From the NCBI RefSeq assembly GCF_017921815.1, contig NZ_JAGEMM010000009.1, positions 55,952-119,951 on the forward strand: 64,000 nt of DNA, read 5' to 3'. The position numbers and the translations under genes are program-made. Positions 9,270 to 19,673 of the stretch are shown here, in pieces. The stretch is from Microvirga antarctica. GTDB lineage: Bacteria; Pseudomonadota; Alphaproteobacteria; Rhizobiales; Beijerinckiaceae. The notes under the pieces were generated by a model. The model saw only the letters and a program-made list of their open reading frames with translations, was not told the origin of the DNA and searched no databases. Each line of letters opens with the position of its first letter. The stretch's first letter is position 1.

Positions 9270-10211
9270 ATGACGCTCACTGTCGCGGTCCAGATGGACC
9301 CCATCCAGAACATCCGGATCACAGGCGATTCGACCTTCGCGATGTTGCTGGAAGCACAGCGGCGCGGTCACCGGCTCCTCCATTACACGCCCGATCGCCT
9401 GAGCATGCGTGACAGCCGCGTCACCGCCATGGCGGAACCCGCCGAGGTGCGCGATGTGGACGGCGATCACGTCACGCTGGGCGAGGCGGAGCGGGTTGAT
9501 CTTGCCGATGTGGACGTCGTGCTGCTGCGGCAGGACCCGCCCTTCGACATGGCCTATATCACCACGACCCATCTGCTCGAGCGCATCCATCCGCAGACGC
9601 TGGTGGTCAACGACCCCGCCCATGTGCGCAATGCGCCCGAAAAGCTGTTCGTCACGCATTATCCGCACCTGATGCCGCCGACGCTGATTTCGCGCGACAA
9701 AAGCGAGATCGACGCGTTCCGGCGCGAACACGGCGACGTGGTCATGAAGCCGCTCTATGGCAACGGGGGTGCGGCCGTCTTCAAGGTGTCGCGGGAAGAC
9801 CCGAATTTCGGATCGCTCTTCGACCTCTTCTCCGCAACTTTCCGCGAGCCATGGGTGATCCAGCGGTTCCTGCCGAAGATCACCGAAGGCGACAAGCGCA
9901 TCATCCTCATCGACGGCGTCGCGGCCGGCGCGATCAACCGGGTGCCGGCGCTCAACGACATCCGCTCCAACATGGTGCGCGGCGGCGCCGCCAAGCCCAC
10001 CGACCTCACACCGCGCGAGATCGAGATCTGCGAGACCATCGGTCCCAAGCTCAAGGAAATGGGCCAGATCTTCGTGGGCATCGACGTGATCGACGGCAAT
10101 CTTACGGAGATCAACGTGACCTCGCCCACCGGGCTTCGCGCCATCAAGCGTCTGGGCGGCCCGGATCTGGCGATCACGCTCTGGGACGCAATCGAATCGA
10201 AATTGCCGTAG
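9270..10211 (+). CDS. gshB: Glutathione synthase
   Basis: ATP-grasp enzyme of 313 aa that joins gamma-glutamylcysteine and glycine. Recognisable parts are [20 protein letters not shown] at the N-terminus, [14 protein letters not shown], the ATP-binding lysine strand [16 protein letters not shown], and the metal-binding C-terminus [18 protein letters not shown] 9270 is the start that gives the family N-terminus. Only three bases separate its stop from that of the convergent hemW. Confidence 0.95.
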   Translation: MTLTVAVQMDPIQNIRITGDSTFAMLLEAQRRGHRLLHYTPDRLSMRDSRVTAMAEPAEVRDVDGDHVTLGEAERVDLADVDVVLLRQDPPFDMAYITTTHLLERIHPQTLVVNDPAHVRNAPEKLFVTHYPHLMPPTLISRDKSEIDAFRREHGDVVMKPLYGNGGAAVFKVSREDPNFGSLFDLFSATFREPWVIQRFLPKITEGDKRIILIDGVAAGAINRVPALNDIRSNMVRGGAAKPTDLTPREIEICETIGPKLKEMGQIFVGIDVIDGNLTEINVTSPTGLRAIKRLGGPDLAITLWDAIESKLP

Positions 10212-10214
10212 CGC

Positions 10215-11378
10215 CTAGGCCGCGAGTTCGGCGATCACCGCATTCAGCACCGGAAAGCCCTCGCGGGTGACCGTCAGGCGTGAATCGGCCCGGCGAACAA
10301 TCAGGCCGTGGTCTTCAAGCGTGCGGATGCGGCGCTCGTTGAGGGTGCGGCCGGTAAAACGGGTATAGCGGCGCGGATCGATCCCCTCCTTGAGGCGAAG
10401 CCCCATGAGCAGGAATTCGTCACCCTCGGCATCCGCCGTCAGCACCTCTTCGTCGATGATTCCATGACCGTCGCGCTCCACGCGCTCAAGCCATGTTTCC
10501 GGGTGCTTTTCCGTTGCGGTCGCCAGCCGGGCATTGCCGGTCACAAGACGCCCATGCGCGCCGGGTCCGATGCCCGCATATTCGCCGTAGCGCCAATAGA
10601 CGAGGTTGTGGCGGGATTCAGCACCCGGCCGGGCGTGGTTGGAGACCTCGTAGGCCGGCAGCCCGCGCGCCTCGCAGATCTCCTGCGTGAGGTCGAAAAG
10701 CGCCCGCGAGGCGTCGTCGTCGGGAACCGTCAGTTTGCCGGCGCGGTGAAGCTTTTCGAACCATGTGCCGGGCTCGATGGTGAGTTGATAGAGCGACAGA
10801 TGTTCGGCCGCGTGGCCGATCGCCCGCTCCAGTTCCGCGCGCCAGGCCTGCGGCGTCTGATCGGGTCGCGCATAGATGAGGTCGAACGACGACCGCTCGA
10901 AGATCGACGCCGCGATGGTCACGGCGGCCAGCGCCTCGTCGACCGAATGCATGCGGCCAAGCCGGCGCAGATCGGTGTCGTTCAGCGCCTGGACGCCAAG
11001 CGACACCCGGTTGATACCCGCCGTCCGGTAGCCGCGGAAACGCTCCATCTCGACACTGGTCGGATTGGCCTCAAGGGTGATCTCGGCCCCTGCATCGACG
11101 CTCCAGGCCGCCCCGATGGCGTCGAGAATCGCCCCCACCGTCTCCGGCTTCATCAGGGACGGCGTGCCGCCGCCGAAGAAGATGCTCGTGACTGTCCGGC
11201 CCGGGATCCGCGCCGCCGTGTGGGCGATCTCCCGCCGAAAGGCCGCAAGGAAACGCTCCTGGTCCACCGGTTGGTGGCGGACATGGCTGTTGAAGTCGCA
11301 ATAGGGACATTTCGAGGCGCAGAAGGGCCAATGGACATACACGCCAAAACCGGCATCGCGCGTCGGGTGATCGATCAT
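10215..11378 (-). CDS. hemW: HemW, radical-SAM heme chaperone (HemN-like)
   Basis: 387-aa radical SAM protein with the cluster motif C-x3-C-x2-C in HWPFCASKCPYCDF (Cys20, Cys24, Cys27). The glycine-rich SAM segment FFGGGTPSLM is near residue 67. HemW proteins bind heme and are often mislabelled as coproporphyrinogen III dehydrogenase; the short N-terminus before the cluster fits HemW rather than HemN. In related genomes hemW follows rdgB and rph; here a TetR gene and a DUF2852 gene, both on the other strand, lie between. Confidence 0.92.
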   Translation of the reverse strand: MIDHPTRDAGFGVYVHWPFCASKCPYCDFNSHVRHQPVDQERFLAAFRREIAHTAARIPGRTVTSIFFGGGTPSLMKPETVGAILDAIGAAWSVDAGAEITLEANPTSVEMERFRGYRTAGINRVSLGVQALNDTDLRRLGRMHSVDEALAAVTIAASIFERSSFDLIYARPDQTPQAWRAELERAIGHAAEHLSLYQLTIEPGTWFEKLHRAGKLTVPDDDASRALFDLTQEICEARGLPAYEVSNHARPGAESRHNLVYWRYGEYAGIGPGAHGRLVTGNARLATATEKHPETWLERVERDGHGIIDEEVLTADAEGDEFLLMGLRLKEGIDPRRYTRFTGRTLNERRIRTLEDHGLIVRRADSRLTVTREGFPVLNAVIAELAA

Positions 11379-11543
11379 CGGAGGCTTATGGCAGGTTCCT
11401 CAAACAGCGTCACGTCCGGCCATCGCGCACCGGTGACGCAACCATCCGCCTGTGGGGCGGTTCACTCTCAGGGCGTCACGAGTCTAGCCTCAGTCCGGCC
11501 AAGCGATTAGGGTCGCGGCTCGGTACCAGACAGGGAAGCGATC

Positions 11544-12185
11544 ATGCGGCACTGGCGCGCCCCGTTCGACAGACAGGGCTACCACCACGGCAACCTCAAG
11601 GAAGCGCTGATCGAGGCGGCGCAGCGCTTCATCGCCGAGCGCGGCCTGGGGGGATTCACCCTCGCGGACGCGGCCAAGCTCGTGGGCGTGACTCCGGCAG
11701 CCCTCTACCGTCATTTTCGCGGGCGCGACGCGCTGGTAGCCGAAGTGGCCTTTCGTGGGTTCACCCAGTTGGCCGAACGGCTGGGCCGGGCGCTGAACAG
11801 CGAGGGCACGCCTCTGGAACGCTTCACGCGGATGGGCGAGATTTACCTGACCTTCGCCGAGCAGGAGCCGGGCTTCTACGCCGCGATGTTCGCACCGCAA
11901 AATCAGCCCGCGACGGATGAGCCGGCCGGCTGCGGGGTGACAGGCCCGCCCTCCCAGCAGACGGCCTTCGACTTCCTGGTCAAGGCGCTGTCGGACACCT
12001 TTCCGGAGGGCTTCACGAGCGTCGACGTCAGGTTCATCGCCGTGGAGGTCTGGGCGCTGTCCCATGGCCTGGCGATGCTATCGGCCGCAGGACAGTTGCC
12101 GAAGGGGCCGGGGTTGCCCGACAAGTTCGAGTTGCTCAGGGCCGGTGTCCTCGCCCTCGTTCACGGGGCGCGACGGCCTACCTAG
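11544..12185 (+). CDS. TetR/AcrR family regulator with WHG-type C-terminal domain
   Basis: 213-aa transcription factor. The N-terminal HTH runs about residues 15-60 (GYHHGNLKEALIEAAQRF then TLADAAKLVGVTPAALYRHF). The C-terminal half has FAEQEPGFYAAMF and WALSHGLAMLSAAGQLP, typical of the TetR_C WHG domain. It is transcribed alone; the neighbours are the divergent hemW and DUF2852, with no obvious efflux pump, so the target is unknown. Confidence 0.85.
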   Translation: MRHWRAPFDRQGYHHGNLKEALIEAAQRFIAERGLGGFTLADAAKLVGVTPAALYRHFRGRDALVAEVAFRGFTQLAERLGRALNSEGTPLERFTRMGEIYLTFAEQEPGFYAAMFAPQNQPATDEPAGCGVTGPPSQQTAFDFLVKALSDTFPEGFTSVDVRFIAVEVWALSHGLAMLSAAGQLPKGPGLPDKFELLRAGVLALVHGARRPT

Positions 12186-12333
12186 CTGGGAGTCGGTTCA
12201 GCTTCCCTCGACGTCAGGGAGGCAGCGGAGACCGCGAGCATCTCGGCACTTCCGAATTTGTAGATGCCGCCCTTGAAAGCGCCGGAATCGATCCGTATGT
12301 AAATGTTGTTATCATTAACATGCGGGAGCCGAG

Positions 12334-12789
12334 ATGTCTGATTCTGCCTCACCTGCCTGGAATACAGGCGCTCACCGGCGCTGCGGGAAACCACCGCGCC
12401 GGCTCTTGGAAATCGCCGGCGTCGTGCTGGCCTTCATCTGGTTCTGGCCGCTCGCGCTGGCCTATCTGGTCTGGAAAGTCATGGGATATCCGAAATTCGA
12501 CGAGGCGAAAGCCTACCTGCAGAGCAATTTCGGCCGCGGGGCCGGTGACTTCTTTGCGTCACGCGCCGCTCCCGGCGGCGGCTTCGGCTCTGGCACCGGC
12601 AACGCCGCTTTCGAGGATTACCGCCGGGCCGAACTGGCGCGCCTCGAAGAGGAGCGTCGCAAGCTCGACGAGGAGGCGCGCGCCTTCCGCGGCTTCGTCG
12701 AAGAGCTGAAGCGGGCCAAGGATCGCGAGGAGTTCGACGCCTTCATGGCACGGCGCCGCAACGACCAGGGCGGCGGCACCGACATCTGA
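12334..12789 (+). CDS. DUF2852 membrane-anchored protein
   Basis: 151-aa protein of the alphaproteobacterial DUF2852 family. One hydrophobic segment at about residues 26-48 (EIAGVVLAFIWFWPLALAYL) is followed by a soluble tail with a Glu/Arg-rich predicted coiled coil near residues 100-145 (ARLEEERRKLDEEARAF). Function is unknown. A strong hairpin terminator follows 23 nt after the stop. Confidence 0.8.
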   Translation: MSDSASPAWNTGAHRRCGKPPRRLLEIAGVVLAFIWFWPLALAYLVWKVMGYPKFDEAKAYLQSNFGRGAGDFFASRAAPGGGFGSGTGNAAFEDYRRAELARLEEERRKLDEEARAFRGFVEELKRAKDREEFDAFMARRRNDQGGGTDI

Positions 12790-12811
12790 ACCGGCCATGC
12801 CGGTCATCAAA

Positions 12812-12833
12812 ACGGGGCGCTTCGGCGCCCCGT
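12812..12833. terminator. Bidirectional hairpin terminator between DUF2852 and rdgB
   Basis: Perfect 9-bp stem ACGGGGCGC/GCGCCCCGT with a TTCG tetraloop. The plus strand continues CTTCGTTT and the minus strand TTTTGATG, so it can serve both convergent transcripts. Confidence 0.75.
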
Positions 12834-12846
12834 CTTCGTTTGAGGC

Positions 12847-13491
12847 TCAGGCCCGGCGAAGGCAGCCTTCGGCCAGCCTGAGAAAGGCGCGGGCGCGATG
12901 GGACAGCGCCTTCGCCACCCCGTCCGTCCAAACGATCCCGTGCTTTTCCTCGGCCGTGAGCTGCCCGAACGTCTGTTCGAAACCATCGGGCTGGAACATC
13001 GGGTCATAGCCGAAGCCCTTTTCCCCGCGCGGCGGCCAGACGACTTTGCCGTGCACCCGGCCCTCGAACAGGTCCTCGTGCCCATCCGGCCAGGCCACCA
13101 CCAGGGCCGAGACGAAATGGGCCCGCCGGTTGGGCTCCATACCGTCGCTTCGCTTCTGCAACTCCTGCTCCACCCGCCCCATCGCGGCGGGGAAATCCTT
13201 GGTCGGGCCAGCCCAATCGGCCGTGAACAGGCCGGGAGCGCCGTCAAGCGCCTCCACGCAGAGCCCCGAATCGTCCGAGATGGCCGGCAGGCCCGTGGCT
13301 TTTGCTGCCGCATGCGCCTTGATGGCGGCGTTCGCGGCAAACATGTGCCCGGTCTCGTCGGGAACCGGCAGGCCGAGTTCGCCTGCCGACACCGCCGTGA
13401 TCCCATAGGGCGCAAGGAGGTCGCGCATTTCCCGAAGCTTGCCGGCATTGTGCGTGGCGATGACGACTTTTCCGGTGAGGGGGCGGGCCAT
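12847..13491 (-). CDS. rdgB: RdgB/HAM1 family non-canonical purine NTP pyrophosphatase
   Basis: 214-aa enzyme that hydrolyses dITP, ITP and XTP to monophosphates and so keeps deaminated purines out of nucleic acids. The N-terminal substrate motif VVIATHNAGKLREMRDLL and the metal-binding SDDSGLCVEALDGAPG are both intact, as is RAHFVSALVVAWPDG. ATG 13491 gives the family start; a longer frame upstream overlaps rph and is not used. Downstream of rph by 11 nt, forming the common rph-rdgB operon. Confidence 0.95.
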   Translation of the reverse strand: MARPLTGKVVIATHNAGKLREMRDLLAPYGITAVSAGELGLPVPDETGHMFAANAAIKAHAAAKATGLPAISDDSGLCVEALDGAPGLFTADWAGPTKDFPAAMGRVEQELQKRSDGMEPNRRAHFVSALVVAWPDGHEDLFEGRVHGKVVWPPRGEKGFGYDPMFQPDGFEQTFGQLTAEEKHGIVWTDGVAKALSHRARAFLRLAEGCLRRA

Positions 13492-13502
13492 GGCGGGTTC
13501 TC

Positions 13503-14216
13503 CTACGCGACGGTCTTCTTCTGGAGATCGACGAGCTGGGCGACGCCCTCCTTGGCAAGCCGTAGCAAGGCCAGGAACTCCTCCTCGGAGAATGGCTTGC
13601 CTTCGGCCGTGCCCTGCACTTCGACGATGCCGCCGGAACCCGTGATGACGAAATTGGCGTCCGTCTCGGCGGTCGAATCCTCGGCATAATCGAGGTCGAG
13701 GACGGGCTTGCCCTGGTAGATCCCGCACGACACGGCCGCGACCGGCTCCCGCAGCGGGTTGATGGAGATGATCGACCGGCTCTGCATCCAGGCGAAGCAT
13801 TCGTGCAGCGCCACCCAGGCCCCGGTGATGGACGCGGTCCTTGTGCCCCCATCGGCCTGGATCACGTCGCAATCGAGCACGATCTGCCGTTCGCCGATGG
13901 CCGGCAGATTGACGACGGCGCGCAGCGAACGGCCGATGAGGCGCTGAATCTCCTGCGTGCGCCCTGACGGCTTGCCGGACGTGACCTCGCGACGGGTGCG
14001 CTCATGGGTGGCGCGCGGCAGCATGGAATATTCGGCCGTCACCCAGCCCTTGCCGGTTCCGCGCAGCCAGGGCGGACCCTTTTCTTCGAGGGAGGCGGTG
14101 CACAGGACGCGGGTGTTGCCGAAGGACACGAGACAGGACCCTTCTGCGTAGCGCGCGACGCTGCGCTCGAGCGAGATGGGGCGCAACTCGTTCAGGGCGC
14201 GGTTGGATGGGCGCAT
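13503..14216 (-). CDS. rph: Ribonuclease PH
   Basis: 237-aa phosphate-dependent 3'-5' exoribonuclease that trims tRNA 3' ends. Conserved blocks are [27 protein letters not shown], the phosphate-site region [20 protein letters not shown] and [20 protein letters not shown]. Length is standard. It is divergent from hrcA, with about 150 nt between starts, and leads the rph-rdgB operon. Confidence 0.96.
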   Translation of the reverse strand: MRPSNRALNELRPISLERSVARYAEGSCLVSFGNTRVLCTASLEEKGPPWLRGTGKGWVTAEYSMLPRATHERTRREVTSGKPSGRTQEIQRLIGRSLRAVVNLPAIGERQIVLDCDVIQADGGTRTASITGAWVALHECFAWMQSRSIISINPLREPVAAVSCGIYQGKPVLDLDYAEDSTAETDANFVITGSGGIVEVQGTAEGKPFSEEEFLALLRLAKEGVAQLVDLQKKTVA

Positions 14217-14364
14217 GGCGGTCAGTCTCCTTGGGGCCGGATCAGGTGCAGCCTCTTAGAAGGTGCAACCGGGCGCGGCAAGCGCGGCGCTTGCGTTATC
14301 GGCTCCGGGCCAGCACATATAACGGCGTTGCCTCTCGGTCGCCCAAGGGTTGAATGTCACGCGA

Positions 14365-15456
14365 ATGCACAGACCCGGCCACTTCTCCAGCCCCTCCGAC
14401 ATCCGCGCCATCGCGGAGCTGAACGACCGCTCGCGGGAGATTTTCCGGCAGATCGTCGAGAGCTACCTCATGACCGGCGAGCCGGTCGGCTCGCGCAATC
14501 TCGCGCGAATCCTGCCGATGGCGCTCTCGCCCGCCTCGATCCGGAACGTCATGTCCGACCTCGAGACCGCAGGCCTGATCTTCGCGCCGCATACGAGCGC
14601 CGGCCGGCTTCCGACCCAGAGCGGCCTGCGCTTCTTCGTCGACGCGATGATGGAGATCGGCGATGTGGGCAGCGAGGAAGGCGCGCGGATCGAGGCGCAG
14701 ATGAAGGCCGCTGCCTCAGGTCATACGCTCGAGACCGCATTGGCCGAGGCCTCGACGCTGCTCTCGGGCGTGTCGCGGGGCGCAGGCGTCGTGGTGACGT
14801 CGAAATCCAACCCCACCCTCAAGCACATCGAATTCGTCAGGCTCGACCCCCGCAGGGCGCTGGTGGTTCTGGTAGGCGAAGACGGCTCGGTGGAAAATCG
14901 CATCCTCGATCTGCCGGAGGGCCTGCCAGCTGGCGCGCTGGTGGAAGCCGGCAATTTTCTCAACGCGCAAATCCGCGGCAAGACCCTGGCGGATCTCAAG
15001 CGCGAAGTCGGCCAGCGCCGCGAAGACATGGAATCGCAGCTGGACACGCTGACGGCACGGCTCGTGGAAGCGGGCCTTGCAACCACCGTCGGGACCGCCG
15101 ACACACGACAGCTCATTATCCGAGGACAGGCCAATCTGCTTGAGGATCTCAAGGCGGCCGAGGATCTCGACCGGGTGCGGCTGCTGTTTGCCGATCTCGA
15201 GACGCAGACCGACGTCATCGACCTTCTGACCCGGGCCGAGGGCGGCGAAGGGGTGCGGATTTTCATCGGCTCCGAGAACAAGCTGTTCTCGCTCTCGGGA
15301 TCATCGATGATCGCGGCGCCGTTCCGCGATGCCAGCCAGAAGATCGTGGGCGTTCTGGGCGTCATCGGGCCGACGCGGCTCAATTATGCGCGCATCGTGC
15401 CCATGGTGGATTACACCGCCAAGGTGATCTCGCGGATCATCGAGCAGGGCCGATAG
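14365..15456 (+). CDS. hrcA: Heat-inducible transcription repressor HrcA
   Basis: Repressor of 363 aa that binds CIRCE elements of groESL-type operons. The winged-helix N-terminus is clear ([20 protein letters not shown], then [20 protein letters not shown]), with the GAF-like C-terminal half ending in [23 protein letters not shown] 14365 is chosen; an in-frame TTG at 14350 would add five residues. In many relatives grpE follows hrcA; here the downstream gene is a convergent dps. I found no CIRCE element (TTAGCACTC-N9-GAGTGCTAA) upstream, so autoregulation is not supported. Confidence 0.95.
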   Translation: MHRPGHFSSPSDIRAIAELNDRSREIFRQIVESYLMTGEPVGSRNLARILPMALSPASIRNVMSDLETAGLIFAPHTSAGRLPTQSGLRFFVDAMMEIGDVGSEEGARIEAQMKAAASGHTLETALAEASTLLSGVSRGAGVVVTSKSNPTLKHIEFVRLDPRRALVVLVGEDGSVENRILDLPEGLPAGALVEAGNFLNAQIRGKTLADLKREVGQRREDMESQLDTLTARLVEAGLATTVGTADTRQLIIRGQANLLEDLKAAEDLDRVRLLFADLETQTDVIDLLTRAEGGEGVRIFIGSENKLFSLSGSSMIAAPFRDASQKIVGVLGVIGPTRLNYARIVPMVDYTAKVISRIIEQGR

Positions 15457-15477
15457 GCGCAGGGCCGATCCTGCGCC
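15456..15477. terminator. Hairpin between convergent hrcA and dps
   Basis: 8-bp stem GGCGCAGG/CCTGCGCC around a 6-nt loop, immediately after the hrcA stop. No T-tract follows on either strand, so intrinsic termination is uncertain. Confidence 0.45.
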
Positions 15478-15488
15478 ACGCCCCCCGG

Positions 15489-16025
15489 TCAGTGGCCGCT
15501 ATTGTCCCCGGCGCGGCTCGCCTCGAACAGGAACCAGGTCCGGCGCTCAGTGGCGTCGATCCAGTTCTCGATCAGGCTGGCGGTCGCCACATCGTCGTGC
15601 TTGTCGCACAGCTCGTGCGCCTTGCGCAGATTGGCGGTGAACGCCTTGTTGTCGTTCATCAGTTCGCGCAGCATCTCGACCGGCGGCACGAACTCGGCAT
15701 TGTTGTCGACCACCCGCTGAAGAGACGCGATCTGGCCGATCGACCGCAGGGTGGTGCCGCCGATCTTGCGGACGCGCTCGGCGATATCGTCCGTGGTGGA
15801 AAAGATCTGGTCCGCCTGCTCGTCCAGCAGCAGGTGATAATCGCGGAAATGCGGGCCGCTCACGTGCCAGTGGAAATTCTTGGTCTTGAGATAGAGCGCG
15901 AACGTGTCGGCCAGCAGCGCATTGAGCGCCTTCGAGACCGCCGCCACCCCATCCGGCTTCAGATCCGTCGGTGTGTCGAGCGAGCTGGCTGTCTTGCTGG
16001 GGTCGAGGGCACGGACCTTGGCCAT
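15489..16025 (-). CDS. dps: Dps family DNA-protection ferritin
   Basis: 178-aa mini-ferritin that stores iron, consumes peroxide and can coat DNA. Ferroxidase-site residues are seen in KNFHWHVSGPHF and YHLLLDEQADQIF, with TDDIAERVRKIGG after. ATG 16025 follows AGGAG, which fixes the start; a longer frame upstream is not used. The N-terminus carries a few Lys/Arg residues that could contact DNA. A near-match EcfG-type promoter lies about 76-100 nt upstream. Confidence 0.93.
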   Translation of the reverse strand: MAKVRALDPSKTASSLDTPTDLKPDGVAAVSKALNALLADTFALYLKTKNFHWHVSGPHFRDYHLLLDEQADQIFSTTDDIAERVRKIGGTTLRSIGQIASLQRVVDNNAEFVPPVEMLRELMNDNKAFTANLRKAHELCDKHDDVATASLIENWIDATERRTWFLFEASRAGDNSGH

Positions 16026-16100
16026 GGCGATCTCCTGATGAGGTGGGGTGTCGGGGCCACCTGCAGGATTGCAATCCTCCCGGCGCGGCGACTGCCAGAC

Positions 16101-16125
16101 AACGCATTCAACCACGAAGCGTTGC
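16101..16125 (-). promoter_or_regulatory. Possible EcfG-type promoter of dps (one mismatch)
   Basis: On the minus strand GCAAC-N16-CGTT, against the consensus GGAAC-N16/17-CGTT, about 76 nt upstream of the dps start. Dps genes are known general-stress targets in Alphaproteobacteria, but the -35 mismatch makes this tentative. Confidence 0.3.
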
Positions 16126-16256
16126 CGTAGGTCACCGGTTGATTTCACGACTGGCCGCTGAGAGTTCCTTTCGCGCGACACCGCCTTCCCTTGGCTTTCG
16201 CGGGCTGGACTGCTATTGCCGCCCCAACAGGGTTTCACACCCGCCCGAGTTCATGA

Positions 16257-18062
16257 ATGACCACGCGCACCTTTGACAACATTCGCAATTTTTCCATCGT
16301 GGCCCATATCGACCATGGGAAATCGACGCTGGCCGACCGTCTCATCCAGACGACGGGCACACTGACGGCGCGCGAAATGACCGAGCAGGTGCTCGACAGC
16401 ATGGATATCGAGCGCGAACGCGGCATCACCATCAAGGCCCAGACAGTCCGCCTCGAATATCTGGCCGAGGACGGCAAGACTTACATTCTCAACCTGATGG
16501 ACACCCCCGGCCACGTGGACTTCGCCTATGAGGTATCGCGCTCGCTCGCCGCCTGCGAGGGTTCGCTCCTGGTGGTGGACGCATCCCAAGGTGTCGAGGC
16601 GCAGACGCTCGCCAACGTCTATCAGGCGATCGACGCCAACCACGAGATCGTCACCGTCCTCAACAAGATCGACCTGCCTGCTGCCGATCCGGACCGGATC
16701 AAGGAACAGATCGAGGAGGTCATCGGCATCGACGCCTCGGATGCGGTGCCGATCTCGGCCAAGACCGGCCTCAATATCGAGGCGGTGCTCGAAGCCATCG
16801 TCAAGAAACTGCCGGCGCCGAAGGGCGATGCTGACGCGCCGTTGAAGGCGCTTCTCGTTGATTCCTGGTACGACGCCTATCTGGGCGTGGTCGTCCTGGT
16901 GCGCATCATCGACGGCACCCTCAAGAAGGGCATGACCATCAAGATGATGGGCACCGACGCCTCGCACGGGGTCGACAAGGTCGGGGTCTTCACGCCCAAG
17001 ATGCGCGACATCGGCTCTCTCGGGCCGGGCGAGGTCGGGTTCTTCACCGGCTCGATCAAGGAAGTGGCCGATACCCGGGTCGGCGACACCATCACCGACG
17101 ACCGCAAGCCGACGGCCCAGGCGTTGCCTGGCTTCAAGCCTGTCCAGCCCGTCGTGTTCTGCGGCCTGTTTCCCGTTGACGCCGCCGAATTCGAGACGCT
17201 CCGGGCCGCCATGGGTCGTCTGCGGCTCAACGATGCCAGCTTCTCGTATGAGATGGAGACGTCCGCGGCCTTGGGATTTGGTTTCCGCTGCGGGTTCCTC
17301 GGCCTCCTGCATCTCGAAATCATCCAGGAACGCCTCGAGCGCGAGTTCAACCTCGACCTGATCTCCACCGCGCCGAGCGTGGTCTATCACCTCAGGATGA
17401 CCGACGGGACGATCAAGGAGCTTCACAACCCGGCCGACATGCCGGACGTGATGAAGATCGAGACCATCAAGGAGCCGTGGATCCGCGCCACCATCCTGAC
17501 GCCCGACGAGTATCTGGGCGCGGTGCTCAAGCTCTGCCAGGACCGCCGCGGCGTTCAGGTCGATCTCAACTATGTCGGCAAGCGCGCCATGCTGGTCTAC
17601 GACCTGCCGCTGAACGAGGTGGTGTTCGATTTCTACGACCGGCTGAAATCCATCTCGAAGGGTTACGCCTCGTTCGATTATCACATCTCGGATTACCGCG
17701 AAGGCGACCTCGTGAAGATGTCGGTTCTGGTCAACGCCGAGCCGGTGGATGCGCTCTCGATGCTGGTCCATCGCAACCGCGCCGAGAGCCGCGGCCGCGC
17801 CATGTGCGAGAAGCTGAAAGAACTCATCCCGCCGCACATGTTCCAGATCCCCGTCCAGGCGGCGATCGGCGGCAAGATCATCGCCCGCGAAACGATCCGC
17901 GCCCTGCGCAAGGACGTCACCGCCAAATGTTACGGCGGCGACGCCTCCCGCAAACGCAAGCTCCTCGACAAGCAGAAGGCGGGCAAGAAGCGCATGCGGC
18001 AGTTCGGCAAGGTCGACATTCCGCAGGAAGCCTTCATCGCGGCCCTCAAGATGGACAGCTGA
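16257..18062 (+). CDS. lepA: Elongation factor 4 (LepA), ribosome back-translocase GTPase
   Basis: 601-aa translational GTPase of standard length. G1 is [15 protein letters not shown]2 lies in [14 protein letters not shown]3 is [12 protein letters not shown] and G4 is [10 protein letters not shown]. The LepA-specific C-terminal domain ends [17 protein letters not shown]. The start ATG 16257 overlaps an out-of-frame ATG at 16253. Family certainty is very high. Confidence 0.98.
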   Translation: MTTRTFDNIRNFSIVAHIDHGKSTLADRLIQTTGTLTAREMTEQVLDSMDIERERGITIKAQTVRLEYLAEDGKTYILNLMDTPGHVDFAYEVSRSLAACEGSLLVVDASQGVEAQTLANVYQAIDANHEIVTVLNKIDLPAADPDRIKEQIEEVIGIDASDAVPISAKTGLNIEAVLEAIVKKLPAPKGDADAPLKALLVDSWYDAYLGVVVLVRIIDGTLKKGMTIKMMGTDASHGVDKVGVFTPKMRDIGSLGPGEVGFFTGSIKEVADTRVGDTITDDRKPTAQALPGFKPVQPVVFCGLFPVDAAEFETLRAAMGRLRLNDASFSYEMETSAALGFGFRCGFLGLLHLEIIQERLEREFNLDLISTAPSVVYHLRMTDGTIKELHNPADMPDVMKIETIKEPWIRATILTPDEYLGAVLKLCQDRRGVQVDLNYVGKRAMLVYDLPLNEVVFDFYDRLKSISKGYASFDYHISDYREGDLVKMSVLVNAEPVDALSMLVHRNRAESRGRAMCEKLKELIPPHMFQIPVQAAIGGKIIARETIRALRKDVTAKCYGGDASRKRKLLDKQKAGKKRMRQFGKVDIPQEAFIAALKMDS

Positions 18063-18074
18063 CGCCAGCGCCCG

Positions 18075-18857
18075 CTAAACCAGCAGGGACTGCCCGCCGT
18101 CGATCCAGACCGGCGTTCCGGTAATGTGCCGGGACCGGTCGGAGGCGAGAAACAGCACGAGATCCGCGACCTCGTCGCTGGTGCCGGCTTTTCCATTGGT
18201 CAACGGGATGTCGCCGTCGGGATACTCCGCCCGAACGCCGGATTCCGCCGTATCGCGCTTCTCGGTGCTGTCGGGAATGTTGGTCTCGATCATGCCCGGA
18301 CAGATGGCGTTGACGCGGATCCGGTGTTTGGCGAGTTCGAGCGCCAGCATCTGGGTCATCGCCAGTTGAGCGGCCTTGGTGCAGGAATAGGCCGTCGCAC
18401 CGGGGCTGGTGAAGGTGCGGGTGCCGTTGATCGACGACGTGATGATGATCGACCCTGCGCCGGCCTTCTTCAGATGCGGCACCGCATAGTGAAGGGTGAG
18501 ATAGGTGCCGCGCAGATTGATGTTGACGGTGCGGTCCCACTCGTCCGGCTGAAGATCGTCGATGGGCGCCCATACGCCGTTGATGCCCGCATTCGCGAAC
18601 ACGATGTCCAGGCGCCCATAGGCGCCGACCAGATCGGCCACGGCTTTCTGTGTCTGCTCAGAATCGGCGATATCGGCGCAAAGGGCGATGGCCGTCCCGC
18701 CTGCCCTCTCGATCTCCGCGACAGTCTTGTCGATCTCGCTTTCCGTCCTGCTCAGAACGCCGACCTTGACGCCTTCGCGGGCAAGCCGCAGGGCAGCGGC
18801 TTTGCCGAGGCCAGAGCCGGCACCCGTCACGAGCGCTACTTTTCCCTCAAGCTCCAT
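18075..18857 (-). CDS. SDR family NAD(P)-dependent oxidoreductase
   Basis: 260-aa short-chain dehydrogenase. Cofactor motif TGAGSGLGKAAALRLA is near residues 11-26, NAG in FANAGINGVWAP, the catalytic Ser in IITSSINGTR and Tyr-x3-Lys in YSCTKAAQLA. Arg in LSRTESE after the second strand suggests NADP preference. Substrate is unknown; neighbours (lepA, a secreted hypothetical) give no clue. Confidence 0.88.
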   Translation of the reverse strand: MELEGKVALVTGAGSGLGKAAALRLAREGVKVGVLSRTESEIDKTVAEIERAGGTAIALCADIADSEQTQKAVADLVGAYGRLDIVFANAGINGVWAPIDDLQPDEWDRTVNINLRGTYLTLHYAVPHLKKAGAGSIIITSSINGTRTFTSPGATAYSCTKAAQLAMTQMLALELAKHRIRVNAICPGMIETNIPDSTEKRDTAESGVRAEYPDGDIPLTNGKAGTSDEVADLVLFLASDRSRHITGTPVWIDGGQSLLV

Positions 18858-18911
18858 GGAGCGGTTCCTTTCTGATAATGGATTTCTGAACGCTGGGGCT
18901 CGGTCGCGGAA

Positions 18912-19544
18912 TCAATCCGAGCGGGCGCACCGGGACGTGGTCTGAAGACCGGAAAGGATGCGGGCCACCAGCGCCTCGTGAAGACGCCGATCATCGATTT
19001 CGGACACGGACAATTCGACGAGCCAGTCTCGCGAAGCAGGCACAATATAGGTCTCGACCGTCATGGAATGGCTCGGCGACGGCAGACTGGCGTCGATCCA
19101 GGTGGCGGTCCAGCGGGCTGCAGCCCCGACAGCTTCCAAATTGACTGCTTGGGCCGGTCTGCCGAGGAGACTTTCATGATCGCGCTGGAGGAAGGCCGCA
19201 TCGCGCTTGACCGCATCCGCATCGGACCAATCCGTCAGGTCGCGGACGGGCCGCAGGACGATCTCCAGCTCGCCCTCACCGGAGGAGGCCCGCAGCGTGA
19301 GCTGTCCGTCGTCATTCGTGCCGCCACGCCATTCTTTGGGAAGAGCCAGCGCCACACAGACCGAACCGGTCTGCGTCGACACATGGGTCTCATCTAGCCC
19401 TGCCATGTAGGTGACGGCCGTCCCCTCGAGCGTCCTCTCGGCGAGGCTCGCCTGCGATGGGCTCGCAAGCGGGGCGATGAAGACCGACAGCAGGAACATG
19501 GGGACCAGAGATCGCATGGGTCTCTTTTCGGTCATTTTTCCCAT
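18912..19544 (-). CDS. Hypothetical secreted protein
   Basis: 210 aa with a likely Sec signal peptide (RSLVPMFLLSVFIAPLASPS, cleavage near SQA-SL). The mature part is hydrophilic with no motif I recognise: CVALALPKEWRGG, a central LEIVLRPVRDLTDW and YIVPASRDWLVELSVSE. ATG 19544 is preferred because GGAG precedes it by 7 nt. Probably periplasmic or an anchored envelope protein. Confidence 0.7.
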   Translation of the reverse strand: MGKMTEKRPMRSLVPMFLLSVFIAPLASPSQASLAERTLEGTAVTYMAGLDETHVSTQTGSVCVALALPKEWRGGTNDDGQLTLRASSGEGELEIVLRPVRDLTDWSDADAVKRDAAFLQRDHESLLGRPAQAVNLEAVGAAARWTATWIDASLPSPSHSMTVETYIVPASRDWLVELSVSEIDDRRLHEALVARILSGLQTTSRCARSD

Positions 19545-19673
19545 GCGGTCACTCCATTCCTCAACAAACCGTTAATGAAACGCCGATCAGGCTGCTAAGT
19601 TGCCGGCTGATCCACTTGCGAGAGGGCAAACCGGCCCTACCTCGCGTGGAGGTTTATTTCTCGGGAGGCGTCT

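Noticed and set aside
14217..14364. CIRCE element expected upstream of hrcA
   Set aside because: No TTAGCACTC-N9-GAGTGCTAA or close variant could be found.
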